Below the pieces are notes generated by a model. That model saw only the letters and a list, made by a program, of their open reading frames with translations, was not told where the DNA came from and did not search any database. From positions 212,761,212 through 212,825,211 of the forward strand of contig CM056997.1 in the NCBI GenBank assembly GCA_029891345.1: DNA of 64,000 bases. The letters are read 5' to 3'. Position numbers and translations under genes: made by a program. Shown here in pieces: positions 1-12,575 of the stretch. Position 1 is the stretch's first letter, and every line of letters starts with the position of its first letter. The stretch comes from Dryococelus australis. Its lineage: Eukaryota > Arthropoda > Insecta > Phasmatodea > Phasmatidae.

Positions 1-1300
1 TACGAATAAATAAAGTTATTATGTCATAACTCGCTAAATAATTAACCAATACCAAATTTGACAAACATGTAATACTGGTGTAGATGATGCCAAGTGATTT
101 ATTAAATCATGTCAGACACTTATCGTCGAAACTATGGAATCAATGCCTACATAACTTTGTATTCTGGCAGTAGACATTACAACAACCAACTGTATCTAAT
201 TTGAGCATATTTTGTCCGCATTTTGTATCATAGCGCCAGGCAAATAAAATTAGGTTATTATGTCGTACCTCGGAAAAAATTGACCACCTCCTATAAAATT
301 AGGCAAATATGCAGTACTGAGGCATATGGTGTCAACTGGTATGTTTCAAGGATACCAGATAGTTATTTTCGCAATGGAAACCATATAGCAATTTTTATCT
401 TAGAATGCCATATCGTCGAAGCCATGTAATGAATATCAACTAAACTTTAAATGCTGCAGTAGATATTACAACTATTAACTTTATGTGCAAAGAGCATCTT
501 TGGTCAATCATATAGTACGGTAGCGCCATGCGAGTAAATAAAGTTTTTTTTTGCCATATCTCCAGAAACAATAGATCGATTCCTTCCAAATTTGGCAAAC
601 AAATAGTGATGCAGCATGTGGTGTAAAATAGTATGTTTTATGTAGGCAAAGCACTTATTTTCAAATTGGTGTCGATATAAATATTTTAGCTCGTTATATT
701 TTACTAACGAAACGAATTCCAAATTAACTTTGCATGCTGGCAGTGCCTACTAAAACCATCGCATTTTCCTATGCAGGGCCTCATTTTTATTTAATGATTT
801 TATTTCGTTTCTCAGGAAACAATTAACCCATTCTTCAAAATTTGGCAATGATTTTGTACAGTGGTAAACCATAATAATATTTTCTTTGTGAAGTAGTACA
901 CATTTATTTTCAGAATGGCGGATATAAATTCATTTCAGTTTTGGGGATGATATCTACGAAACTGAATAATCTATTGTATATAACCATTTTACATTGGCAG
1001 TGTAGAATCATAGGAATTGCTATTACATAACTATTTCTTTAATTTATGAAGATGACCAATTGTAAATTATGGAGGTTTTATGCCATGTCTTGAGGACCAA
1101 TCTATCGATTCCTACCAAATGTTACCCTTGAACATTTCAAAATAAATTGTACCAAATTGTGTATACTATTCATTATAGAAGGCCATGTAAACTTTCATAA
1201 ATTAAATTTGTCAGACATCGATGCTAAAAATAGCACCTTAATAAATAATTTAGGTATGTTTCGCATTTATATTAAACAACTAGCTGACCCATGCAACTTC
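1..1300. repeat. Degenerate tandem repeat, ~245-290 bp unit, about five copies
   Basis: Five diverged units can be laid over one another. Each has a start like 'agcgccatgcgaataaa', then 'ttatgtcatatctc', then an anchor resembling 'ccaaatttggcaaac', a later 'ttattttca' block, and an ending like 'tggcagtagacattac'. Anchors lie near 50, 297, 588, 831 and 1117. The array runs off the left edge of the window. The 'ccaaatttgg' block followed by 'gagatat'-type text also occurs in the repeat at 39.8-40.3 kb, so the two may be distant relatives. The short open frames here (223-429, 504-722) are not preserved between units, and I see no coding content. Confidence 0.6.
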
Positions 1301-1490
1301 GTTGGCATTATATTTTTGTAAAGTTTTGAAAATTAGGCCCACCATAGCGTAATAAAGTTTTTATGTTTAAAATACTAATATTTCTTATTTCAAGTATAAT
1401 GGAGTTATTATACACACCCTGCCATCGCTTCGAAAATGTTTTATTTTAGCAAGATATTTAGGACTTTGAATTAATCTAGCCAATTTTTTA

Positions 1491-1750
1491 TTGGGTTCTC
1501 TAGCCACTGAGCTACTGCGGCCTTTTTTGGGTGCTCTAGCTATTGAGATACTGTGGTCCGAATATTGGGTGCTCTAGACCCTAACCAGCTGCGACCCCAC
1601 TATTGGGTTCTCTAGCCTCTGGGCTACTGCGGCCCCACTATTGGGTGCTTTAACCACTGACCAGCTGCGTCCTCCTTATTGAGTGCTCTAGCCCCCGACC
1701 AGCTGCGGCCCCACTTTAAATAACTCTAGACACTGAGACCCTGAGACCTT
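1491..1750 (-). repeat. 38-bp tandem array of tRNA D-arm/box A-like units
   Basis: Six clear units and a decayed seventh start at about 1491, 1527, 1565, 1603, 1641, 1679 and 1717, so the period is 36-38 bp. Each unit on the plus strand reads like 'ttgggtgctctagccactgagctactgcggcc'-type text. On the minus strand this gives the 5' part of a tRNA: 'gcagtagctcagtgg' followed by 'ctagagcacc', which fits the RNA polymerase III box A consensus and D arm. No T arm or box B accompanies the units, so these are not tRNA genes. The array lies inside the dispersed repeat and interrupts its sequence. Confidence 0.6.
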
Positions 1751-2016
1751 CCTGTTTGGAAGGAAACGACAGCTCTTAGACAAAAAAGAAAGGAGATTTT
1801 TTAACAATGTTTTTTTATGCAGTAATCCTAATAAAAGCTTAGTCCATTCCCTATTTACATAGCTGATCATATTTTTTTCCGGAACCGTTTGAGATATCTC
1901 GATGAAATGAAGACTAACTTGGTACTGGGGTTATTATCTATTACTGCGTAGATTTCATGTCAATACGTTCAGTGGTTTTGAGTTCAATCCGTTCGGGCAG
2001 ACAGACAGAGACGAAA

Positions 2017-2125
2017 AAAATTAACATTGGATATGGCTTAGCTATCAATTATAATATATGAAAAAAATTAACAATGGATATGGCTTAGCTATCAATTATA
2101 ATATATGAAAAAATAATTAAGAGTG
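2017..2125. repeat. 47-bp tandem duplication
   Basis: The block 'ggatatggcttagctatc' with its AT-rich flank is present twice, the copies starting about 47 bp apart (near 2029 and 2076). The copies are nearly identical, so the duplication is recent relative to the rest of the dispersed repeat. It follows directly on the 'cagacagacag' tract. Confidence 0.75.
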
Positions 2126-2177
2126 CAGAGTTCGAAAATCATAGACAGACACTTCTATTTCATTTATTAGTATAGAT

Positions 2178-4689
2178 TCAACCAAAATTGGTATATAGAC
2201 AGTATGTGTTAGTATCATTGTATGTAGATAATCTTATACTGGTGATTTTGTATTATAGCATCAAATAAGAAAGTAAAATTTGTTATATTGCCGGGACCAA
2301 ACAACTGACTTCCATCAAATTGTTCACACAAGTAGCGCTATGGTAGTTTTATGATGGTCGGTGAGATATTTTCAAAATAACAAAACATCTGCACGCGAAC
2401 AACAAAACTGCTGTTAGTTCGTAAGAAAGCGTTGGGGCCATAGGCAGGAGACGAAAGTTACGAGATGTCTATAAAAATATGTGATACTTACGAAGATTAC
2501 GTAACGTGTTAAAAATCTTCTACTACCCGTATTTATGTAGAAATGGGATTACGATCTTTGGATCGGGGGGGGGGGGGGAGGCATTGCACTTTATCTTATT
2601 ACGGAACGTACACTGTTCGTATACGTTTAAATAAAACAAAGTACTTTCATTGTGGCAATTGAAAGTACTTAATTCCATCAAATTGTTATTGTATTTCACA
2701 GTATGCTTTTCCATAGAAGTTCTTCAGCGTCTTCAGCGGAATCTAGTGATGCAAAGATATCATGAGTGATTTGAATTCCACGACACCACAGCATCATCAA
2801 CTAATACGCGTCTTCATATGATGAACACGTGCAATTAAGAGCATTCTGGAGGCTTGCCCACTCATCTGTTAGTCATCCTCAGGATCACCACCGCCACTTT
2901 ACACCATGATGTTTCCAATATAAACAACAGTATCCATGTGTTGGCCATTATTTTGTTATAATGTCTGAAATTTCACGTGAACAACTCAGAGTATCGAAAG
3001 TAATTTTGTATTCGAATTTTTCTGCATATTAATTTATAATAAGTTAGCAATTAATAAGTTCTTCATGTTAATTACTCACACGTGCCTTAAAAATCAATTG
3101 GCCATGTCGTAACAGTAGTCTTAAAGTGACAAAACTAAATATCTTTGGGACTAAGGTAGACAAATATAAGCCGTCATTAAAAAATAATTGTATATCACAA
3201 AACAAGTCATCCATTACTTGCCACGCACAGCAAGACGAGTAGAGTGGCACCCGTGAGAAAACTACGTTGCACTAATGTTATAATAATATATCAGCTGCAC
3301 CGCTTATTGCTTTTTGGGAAAATCAATTTTTATATATTATAATTCTGAATGTAGCGATACTTTCTCAAATAATTTTGTTTAATTACTCTATTGATACATT
3401 TACTGTGTTGGCTGTACGAATCTACCCAACACTTCAGTGGTTTCAATCATGTCTATTGTTTTCGCCCTCCCTCCATTCTCTTTCCCACCTCCTTCCATGA
3501 GGTACTGCTTCGCTGGAAATAAGGAAGAGACGTTATTGTTAGTGCTAACTATTTGTTGCATAGTGAACAATTATTTGCAAATTTTCCACGTAGTGTAGCC
3601 GATATGTATAATAAGAAAGAGCGAGTGGTTAAGTTTTTTCCCATTCATCCATGGTAGCGTTTCCACATTTGCTCACGAAACAGTCAAAGGCATAGGGAAG
3701 TTCCCAGTTGCATACATAGGATTTTATAAATTTGCAGTTTGATGTGTGGTAGATGTATCGTATACATCTTATGGGTTAAAAACTTCCATTTCAGTTTAGG
3801 AAGTATAGTAAAACATTTTCGTTCAGTGTAAACTCTGAGAAATAGTTAACTTTATCTCGTTCATTTAGGCATAATTTACACCCTCCAGGACAAAAGTGTT
3901 ACTTGGATACCTTGCAAGCTACATAATAGCTAAAGTCTCTTCGTTAACGCGAGTTCGCCCGTATGGTAAACAAACAACAACAACAACAAACCATATTCGC
4001 TAAAAAGTGTACATCCCAAGTCGAAACATTCATTCAAAGAAAAAAAAAACACCGTGATATGATTGATAAACCTGGCTCCGTGGCTACTCTTCAAAGAACA
4101 TAACATCTCCCATCTTGATTTCAACGATTGTAACCTTGAATTTCAATAAATGTTCAAAAAAGAAACACCAAATTTGCATTCGCGACAATGATATGCGTAA
4201 ACGAGCTGAGGAAAATGAAGACATGTGATAATTGTAATACTAGAAAATTAAAATGCGTTTTTTTTTTTTTTTTTTTTTTTTTTTCTCCATAAATTGACTT
4301 GGCAGTTAAATGTGACTAATATCGTGACCACGTTTTGTTAGAGCAACATGAAGTTTGAACTGGTACGGTGCGAGATAATTTAAAGAACGTAGATGATTAT
4401 GCAGTTCTTGTCCACGTGTCAAACCCTGAGTGAAACATTTCGTACAGCCCACCATGCATACAAGTTCAAGTTTTTTATGTCAAAAATGGAAAACATGCTA
4501 GTTGTAAACGTCGTCACAATATTAAATATGTACTCAAACCAGTTACTATAGTCTATTCGCGGTTTCTCCACGCATTCTGAAAATCTCACTATGTATGTCG
4601 TGTTTAGTTATTTCCTAGACATGCTACATATCTCAAGCGTTTTACACTTGCTTTCATAGAAGTAAAACTTTTTTGATTAAGTTGGAATG
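2178..4689. other. No recognisable gene
   Basis: The stretch is AT-rich. It contains a G run at 2566-2578, a CAA-rich stretch near 3970-3990 and a 26-base T run at 4259-4284. Short open frames at 2523-2714, 3068-3250 and 3930-4124 (minus) have no recognisable domain or coding bias. Nothing else can be supported. Confidence 0.5.
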
Positions 4690-4910
4690 TTATTTTTATT
4701 TGAAGTATAAATAATAATAGTTAATTTACAACTAATATCATTTAAAAACTTTGAGAAAACATGTGCGTTGGTAGCTCCTAGTAAGAAATAGTTCTCATGT
4801 AAAATATTGCGCGCACGAGTGCGGTGCATTGTGCATTTGCTTCATTTTCCAAACTTAGTGTGAAGCCTGGTTTGCACGGGGTAGAAATGCTTCCTGGACG
4901 TCTCTTGCAC
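4690..4910. repeat. Dispersed repeat, copy 1 (matches 12355-12575)
   Basis: The text around 'taatttacaactaatat', 'cctagtaagaaatagttctcatg', 'gcgcacgagtgcggtgc' and the following 'ttgcttgcatg'-like block recurs in the same order and orientation at 12355-12575 with moderate divergence. No open reading frame is shared, so this is a noncoding dispersed family. Confidence 0.6.
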
Positions 4911-5276
4911 AGGGGCACTATTTCTTCGCCATTGTAGTTACATTCATTCTTGACCGGGTAAAACCGGATATTCTGAAAACAACGTAGGGCGTTCCTCTGG
5001 AATGTTAATGATTTTTGTCACGTCGGACACACAAATCACTGTACACCTTCGTTACAAATTACGCATGTGTACTTAATCTCCGCATTTCCTTAACGACTTT
5101 GGCTGTTTGCTCCGCCATCAGTGCACAAATTTGTCGTCGAAATTTTCCGTCGTAAAAGAGATGACCTAACGTTGTTTTAAGACAAATAATATCCCTCTCC
5201 TGAGGCGGGTACTCCAACTGGTGATTACTTGAGAACCCGACTCCGACAATACAACTTATTATATCTATGTAGGCCC

Positions 5277-5324
5277 TATAGGGTGGGGCTGAATAGGGTG
5301 GGGCTGAATAGGGTGGGGCTGAAT
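5277..5324. repeat. 15-bp tandem repeat, three copies
   Basis: The unit 'gggtggggctgaata' is repeated three times head to tail (5281-5295, 5296-5310, 5311-5324), with the last base changed. It directly abuts the left end of the foldback element. Confidence 0.9.
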
Positions 5325-5326
5325 TC

Positions 5327-6333
5327 GACCGACCAACACTTCGTGAGGTGATTCCTTATGCAAAATCAAGTGGCAAATATACAGAACACTGTGTGCCTAA
5401 ACTAAATATTAAGGGCGTAATAAGTCCCCGAAAATGGAGATTTTTTTTTTATTTTTTTTATTTTTTTGCGAAATATCAGAGACCAGGTGTGATGAAAATA
5501 TAATTCGCGAAACATTGTTTTATGTTATCGGGATCTTCAACGTTAGAGCAAAGTCACAATAAAAACACTCCCCGTTACGAAAATAATAGGGGGGAGGGGC
5601 CACCCTCTTATTGCCGGCAACATCGTTACCGTCTGGAGTTATGAACGTTTGGTGCTGGTTTATTGAGCAGTATCAGCTACGAAACAAAAATGGCCCCCTT
5701 GTTGCAACTACCTAGGACACACCATTCTCGTTTAAAAAACGCGCACAAAATTCCGCTCGATTCCGCTGCCGCGATACAGTGCCTCGTACGTAGGCAATAC
5801 GTCCTACATGCTTGTATATTAATACATTGTGTACAATAGGTGTTAGTTAACCTTGTCCGCCACCATCGTCTGTGCTGTGGCCATACACGCATGTAGTACT
5901 GCCTACATACTAGGCGCTGTATCGCTACAGCGGAATCTAGAGGAATCTTTGTGGGCTTTTTAAACGAAAACTGTGTTGTAACAAAGGGACCATTTTTGTT
6001 TCTTAGGTCATACTGCTCAATGAACCAGCATCAGATGTTCTTATTCCCAATGGTAACGAAGTTGCCGACAATAAGAGGTTGTCCACCTCTGTTGTTTGTA
6101 AAGGGGAGTGTTATTATTGTGAATTTGCTCTTAGGTTGGTGGTCCCGATAACGTAAGACAATTTTCCGTGAATTGTACTTTCATCTCACCTGGTTTCCGA
6201 TATTTCGCAAAATTACATTCCAAAATATTAATTTTTTGGGGACTTATACTTAATATTTAGTTTAGGTACACAGTGTCCTTCACATTCGCAATTTGATTTT
6301 ACATAAGGAATCACCTCACGAAGTTTGTCGGTC
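5327..6333. mobile_element. Foldback element with long inverted arms
   Basis: The ends are inverted copies: the left begins 'gaccgaccaacacttcgtgaggtgattcc', and the right, read on the minus strand, begins 'gaccgacaaacttcgtgaggtgattcc'. The similarity continues inward for most of the element. Matching landmarks include 'gcctaaactaaatattaag', 'gcgaaatatc', 'gttatcgggat', 'gagcagtat', 'cgtttaaaaa' and 'gattccgctg'. Arms span roughly 5327-5818 and 5886-6333 with about 65 bp between them. There is no transposase. The open frames at 5677-5892 (minus) and 5951-6151 (plus) are the two arms read in opposite directions, which explains their resemblance. No clear target-site duplication is visible. Confidence 0.8.
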
Positions 6334-6362
6334 TAATACAGCTCAACGCTTTATCTATATAA

Positions 6363-6436
6363 CTCTCCCTCCCTCTCTCTCCCTCTCTCTCTCTCCCTGT
6401 CTCTATATATGTATATATATATATTTATATATGATT
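6363..6436. repeat. CT-rich then TA-rich microsatellite
   Basis: A run of 'ccctctctct' units passes into 'tatatatgtatatata'. It is simple sequence just outside the foldback element. Confidence 0.85.
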
Positions 6437-6954
6437 TCTCGGCAAAGAAAGGACTTTAACTAACCTTGGAAAAAATGTAATTGTGTAAACAGCACATGTG
6501 TTTTACAGTACATAGGTGTGCAGGTCCCAAGTTAACCCATTCAGATTTTGTAACAGTAGTGTCAATAACGCACAGCAATGATATTTTTTTTATCAGTACC
6601 GTGCGTTGGAAGCTTACAGAATTTTTAATCGATTTCTTTCAACTTTATCAACTATTTTTAAATACAACAATTACCATTATTCAATTATTCTGTCACTTAA
6701 TCCAACAACATGAAATTTAATTAAGCAGTACAAATAATTGTCTTGATTTTACGTTTGGGGAGTTCGCACATTACTGTACCTTTCTATAGCTCTTCACTCG
6801 GAACGGAATTCTAAAGATCTCTCGATGTTAAGAGCCGCTCAAGTCTCTGCATTCTTCTTCGGAACAGTAAAAACAAAGGTGACTACATAGTGTCCCAGTA
6901 TCATATCCATCTCAGGTAAAAACGTGAAAGATATCCTGTTTCCTGCTCTGATTC

Positions 6955-7268
6955 GTCGGCGCATTCTAACGCAAAAGGAGTCGTAACAAAAAGCTACCTT
7001 CGAGGTAGGTAGGTAGACGAGCTTTGCGTCTTGTCAACAGCGAGGTCATTAGAGAGGGACAAAGTTGCTCAGGGAAGGGAGATTGTGAAAGGAATGGGAA
7101 CAAATGGCCTATGGCCTTTGTTAGGGACCCATCACAGTATTCGTGTCGAGTGATTTCCGGAACCATAGGAAACCAAATTCAGGATGGCCGGACCGGGAAT
7201 CAAACCCGGCTCTTCCCAAATGCGAGGTTAGTCAGTTACCACTGGACCACTTCGCTCGGTCTACCTCC
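6955..7268 (-). mobile_element. tRNA-derived SINE
   Basis: Read on the minus strand, the head has a tRNA-like 5' part 'gaagtggtccagtggtaac' (box A) and, about 35 bases later, 'cgggtttgattcccgg' (box B with a paired T arm). An unrelated body follows and extends to about 6955, ending in 'tacctacctacc' repeats. A tRNA-like head, unrelated body and simple tail are the standard SINE plan. The open frames at 6966-7166 and 7024-7365 are incidental. The head is too altered to be a functional tRNA. Confidence 0.75.
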
Positions 7269-7408
7269 AAACAATTTTATTATTATTGAACATTTCTCCA
7301 TTGGACACCTAGTACTAGCCCAACATGTGAGTGACAGGGATTTTCGATGTCAGAGTACTCTTTAAGTGTAGTGTGGTGAAACTATCCGTAAATCATTAAT
7401 AACATATA

Positions 7409-8056
7409 AGGGCTGTTCGATGATAACTGAGACCTACGCTATAACATATCTTGCAAGGAATTCACTTTCTACCCCTTAATATAGTCATCATTTAGAGCAA
7501 TAAACCGATCTCATTTTTTCATTCACTTTTGTATGGTGTGCTCAAATCCATCTATTGATATCCTTTTCAAAATCGTCTCTAAATCCTTCGCCGCTTCGTT
7601 TTCACTCAGACCGTCATTCTTTGTGGTCTTTTTTTGTAACTTGGTAAAGAAAAGACCACATCTTGACTAAAGAGGGCGAGAGAACTGTAGAACTGACTTC
7701 TTCGACCAAAAAACGTCGTAACAACTGTTTCTCGTACGAACACGTGCACCAACTAGATATTATAGAGTGACTATCAATTCGAAGAATATTATCAAGATAT
7801 TCTGGAGCAGCCTTGTTTTGCGGAGCAGAATTCTTTTTGCATAATATTGCTGCCGGTTTTATGACTTCGTAGACACACCTCATGCTGTTACTGCGTTTAA
7901 ATCGCTACTGACAGAGAACTGCTGAGATCAGACAAACGTAGTACATTGTGACAGTCGAAGGAACCTAATAGTATAGGATTTCACTGACAGATGGCGAATC
8001 TATCATACTCCCGGTTCTTTATAAAGGCATTCTTGTTCCTTATTGAACAGCCCCCG
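7409..8056 (-). mobile_element. Deleted mariner-type element with TIRs and TA flanks
   Basis: The left end 'agggctgttcgatgataac' follows TA (7407-7408). The right end, read on the minus strand, is 'cgggggctgttcaataagg' and is followed on the plus strand by TA (8057-8058). Inside, the minus strand keeps a broken transposase 3' part (about 7620-7440) with in-frame stops. Its end pattern, a conserved '...NDDYIKG' block near the C terminus, is that of mariner-type transposases. At 648 bp it is about half the usual size, so the catalytic domain has been deleted. The open frame at 7614-7883 (minus) is an out-of-register remnant without a domain I recognise. Confidence 0.65.
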
Positions 8057-8058
8057 TA

Positions 8059-11000
8059 CTACTTTCCACATGTTTGTATTAAACTCAGAACTCATATAAG
8101 AAGCAAAAATGTGAACACATATAATTTTGTATAGTCAATTCCCCACTGGAAGAACCTTCTCTCGGAGCCCTGCTAAATATCTACATGCAGGCCCGTTTCG
8201 TATCCTTCAGCCAAATGTAAACAAACATTGTTGTGTGACTGCCATGTAGCATCTGTCAAAGTCAATATTTACATTACATTGTGTGTGCACATGTGTACGT
8301 ATACTTACGCTACACCTAAACATAAACATTGAAATGTAACTTCTACTTTTATACCTGTTAAATGTGTTGTTTACTGTTTGAAGCTTTTCAAAGAATTCTG
8401 TCATATTCCAAAAACCATTCAGTACGAATACGTTCACAATTTAGGTCAGCTTTATGAAGTTTAAAAAATGCCTGAACTGACGATAATTCTTACGGTTATT
8501 TTACATATTTGTTTTCCACGACATAGCACATTACATGTAATGCAAGTTAATATTTTGGCCCGACTGTGTTTAATGTGTTGGGTTATTTCTTTAAAAGGAC
8601 GGCCTCAGTTGGAATAAATATTTAAACGAAGGAACAGCCAGTCAAACGAGAAAGTCACATTAAATTCAAGCAGGCAATTAGTGTTGCTAATTTTTTGTCA
8701 TACAAACTTAAGACATAGCGGTGAACATGCACACAAATAAGCCTACGGTAACTTATATTCCGCTCATATTTATATGCATTGCTACTTACAGTTTATAAGA
8801 TTTATTGAAATGTATAGGGATGTGCGTAGTATCTCGTTCGGACTGTGGCAAATCACGTTACACAACTGTGTTCCAAACACCTAGGGCAAAGGTACAACAT
8901 TGTGAAAAATAAACAGACGAGGATGTAAATAATTAACTTCACCATAAAAACAGTTCACAGTTAAAACGTATAAATAATGCACATCAAATATTTGACATCA
9001 CGCACACACACAGGGCCAGCGTAACGACCACGACGCAGCCACGCGAAGTCCTTTCACGTGTATTGGTTAACGAAACACACGTAACAGTATATTTATTACT
9101 GCCGCGGAAACACAGATTTATCACAAGATCGTAACCTGCCTATGTAGGTTTAAAAAACACAACTTCGTCTACAAAATTTACGTGGTAATTTGAAGTATTT
9201 TTCGGAGCAAGTATAATTTGCGCTTCTTTGGGCTAAAGGAAACACGTCATGTCATGGCTCGCCACGTCTGCCAACTTCAGATAGTAAGCGTAACTGTCCC
9301 GCCATCATATCTAAATATATTAAAATAAGTATTTAAATATTAAAACCTCTTTTCAGTTGTAAATTACAAAATCAAAAATCGTTATTTTGCTGTAATAAAT
9401 ATGAAATATGCTACAAATGAAAACATGTATAATAAATACTTACTAGCAAAGCGAAACTTCCCGAGTGTGAGAGAGACGAAGAAAGACAGAGAGAGAGCGA
9501 CAAGCCTCGCCCAGCCGACAGTTGTTTCCTCGCGCGATAAAACAAACACCATGCCACTACGGTATACGCACAATATTTTCCGCTGTTATTTTAATCTGTA
9601 AAAATGAAATATGTTGACATCGGGGCTACCTAAATATTTAACTATTTCAATAGGCAACCGTTTAATTTACAAATATCAAACTAAAGAACTAGGTTCAAAT
9701 AATATCTTAACTGTGATCTATTTCTTCCCGGTCGTTGCCAACACATCGCTGCTCTCGCTGTTGTTAGTTCATATTTAATGAGAAATAAATATTACAAGTT
9801 ATAGAAGGTATGAAGGTAAAGTTTCATACATTAAATAATACAGTACTATAAAGTTAATCACAATGTTATGTATTTGTGGAATACAGGTTATTGAAAAAAC
9901 AGGTTTACATGTCACGCTAAGAATGATTTTTCAATGGTTGATTTTCATGTGTCTCTTCCAGTCGGGAATGAACTGTAGTAGTATTCAAGTGTAAACTTCT
10001 TATGGATTATCAGTCAGTTCTGTATGAATCTGTTCAAGTTATTAACCAATGTGTAATTTAGAGTTCGGCGTTGTGTAATGTTGAAAATTTCGTTCTGTTG
10101 CAGGGTAGAATTGCCTGAATTTCTTCTTCGCTAAACTACAGATACGCCACAAAATGTGACAGTGGGAATGAACTTTTCTCTTATTTATTTTGTGGTCATT
10201 TTAACAGAGTTTTCGAAACACACGTGATGAATGTAACCCCTTTACGTATACGAGAATAAAGTAATGTGGGGTATTTGGCAAGACAATTTGGAAGTCTTAT
10301 TACAAGACGAACGTAATTTTTACTATCTTGTTACATTTAAGAACTATATTTTCTCAGTGCTGTATCTCGAAGCATTCTATGAAAGGAATTTTACGTAATG
10401 TAGTGATAGTTTTACCTTTTCAGTCCGTTGGCTGCACACTGTTCTACGAATGCACAACAGTTCAATTTAATGCCTTTAACTTAGAGGCGATGAGTTATTT
10501 AATACTACTTCGGACGCCATCCTTTCTGCTTCTTTGTTGCTAGGCCTCAAAACCACCAAAAATTATCAGATCATCGGGTTAATTTTCAGTGGTGCTCAAG
10601 CGACCATTTTGTACGCAACATTTATGTTGCAGTGGTTCTGTTCATAATTGTTATCTGTACTGACAGAGGATTGTTTGTCTTTTGCATGTGGAGTGATTGC
10701 AACGTTGCCTATCGCGTCTATAGTAAGTACGTCACAGGCGGGGAGAGAGGGGGGAGAATAATTTCCCCTGTCGTCTCCACGTACCACTAAGTAATTCCCG
10801 ACACTCAATGTTAACATATTTTAATACAAGAGTTTATCCAAACCGTTTACTAACCCTGCTCACCTTTACAAATCTGTTCCGGTAGTTTAGGTGTAAATAT
10901 GTACTAAATAAATGCGCGGGTAAAAATTTTAATAGAGTTTTAAAAATACCCCCCCCCCCCCCCCCCCCAGATCAACTTCCGAGCCTTAATTGTGTAGGTC

Positions 11001-12354
11001 AATCCGACTCTCTAGCTGGTAGTGAGATGTCAGTGAGATAGAAGGAACGGCGGGTGGAAGGGAATATGATAGTTTAATTATTTTCGTTTACTCCTCTATA
11101 CTTCTCACCCTCTTCGTGCCAGCAGGAGGTTACACGGGTAATTAAAATTATAAATACGACTCCAAATAACGAGACTCATGATCCGTTTTAATTAAAACTG
11201 CCCTCCCACGTCAACGGTGAATAGTGACACCCAATATATTCGTCTCTCTCTTTCTCTCTCTCTCTCATACACACCTATGAAACTCATACCGTTCGTGTAA
11301 AAACTGTGCTGTGTTTCGCGAGTTTTTGCAATACGTGGGCGCAGCTGGCCGTGAATCATATCGCCTGTGTATTCTTTCAGACCCGCTCTCCCCCCTCCGC
11401 CTCTTTTTTTTCGCTTTCTATCTCTGCCCCCGAAATGGAATGGCATTTGATATCAAATAACGTGGATCTCGAAACTCTATGGGGGGGGGGGGGGTTTATG
11501 TTCGTGGCACGTACTGAGAGCATCGTTCGACAAAGTTTAAAGGTTTTCATCCGCAAATATTTCTCTAGTGCTGCAGTAATTCCCTTGTTTGTTATTTATA
11601 TCCTAGTACATCTAGGCATTGCTCCAATATATGTGCCAAGCTTAAAAAGTCATTCTTCACCATGCATATTCTAAAGGTCGAGTCATATTTTCAAAATGAC
11701 TTGAATATTAATATATTTATAAACTCAATCGTACAAATCATTTGATTCTTCATTACAACATCAAATTCAAGTTAATATTTTTGATTCCCTATGTATGACT
11801 CAGACTCCGAACGTTTTTAATTAATATTAATGAACTTTATCAAAATTCATTACATATTGATGATGATATCACTTGATGAAGAAGTGTGCATTATTGTTCG
11901 TGTGGCATCAGTCATCATGAAAGTGAAGATATTTTTCTCGCTGGGCAGTGAAGTTACCAGTGGTGAAGGAGTCAAATAGAAAAGTAAAGGAAAATGCACC
12001 GAGAAAAACAATTATAACTCACGTCTTCAGCCTTCTTGAAACAATCAGAGATGATGTTAGATAGAACTGTTATTGTTATGGAATGGATATCTGATAACAA
12101 ACCTTTTTACAAATCGTCCGACATCCCTAGCAAGTACACTGGCTAAGGTATCACTTAAAATTTCGTCGCTACGAAAGGAGTGAATAATCTTTTCACAGTG
12201 TTTTCAAACTCTTTGAACCAAACCTTTGAAAAATTATCCCCTGCACGAAGCCTTTGATTGTTTCCTAAATACGGCATGCATCACAAACTTCTCATACCTA
12301 TTCCTGTTGCCATAAAGTTACTAATTTTTTTGTTAAATTCAAAATTTACTTACA
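8059..12354. other. No recognisable gene; simple-sequence runs
   Basis: AT-rich DNA with small open frames that show no domain. It holds a 20-base C run at 10949-10968, a CT tract near 11243-11268 and a 14-base G run at 11481-11494. A slightly GC-richer patch at 9440-9560 is crossed by open frames on both strands, which argues against coding. Nothing else is supported. Confidence 0.5.
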
Positions 12355-12575
12355 TTTAATCTATAAATTGTTATATTTAATTTACAATTAATATAAAGAA
12401 TGCAGAGAAAAATAGGCCCGTTGGCAATGCCTAGTAACAAATAGTTCTCATGCAAAATGTGATTAAACTATCAGCGCACAAATGCGGCGCGTTGTCCCTC
12501 AGATGTAATTTTCTAGACTTGTTTAGGCTTTGCTTGCATGAGGCGGAGGAATAGTCTGAAAGTAGAACTTTAGCA
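12355..12575. repeat. Dispersed repeat, copy 2 (matches 4690-4910)
   Basis: This is the direct-orientation partner of the 4690-4910 repeat. Shared blocks, in order, are 'taatttacaattaatat', 'cctagtaacaaatagttctcatg', 'gcgcacaaatgcggcgc' and 'ttgcttgcatg'. Confidence 0.6.

Larger units (their letters stand above)
1280..2177. mobile_element. Dispersed repeat starting ctagctgaccc (class uncertain)
   Basis: The segment begins 'ctagctgacccatgcaactt' and ends 'tttattagtatagat', edge sequences I recall as common to dispersed repeats of many insect genomes. Near its end is a 'cagacagacagag' tract followed by a 47-bp tandem duplication, as seen in the 3' tails of some LINE-like or MITE-like elements. 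A related start, 'ctagcttactgttcgtggcttcgcc', occurs at 62110. There is no open transposase or reverse transcriptase. The class (LINE tail, Penelope or DNA element) cannot be decided here. Confidence 0.45.

Noticed and set aside
9382..9601. Overlapping open frames on both strands
   Set aside because: They are antisense to each other, with no motif or coding bias.
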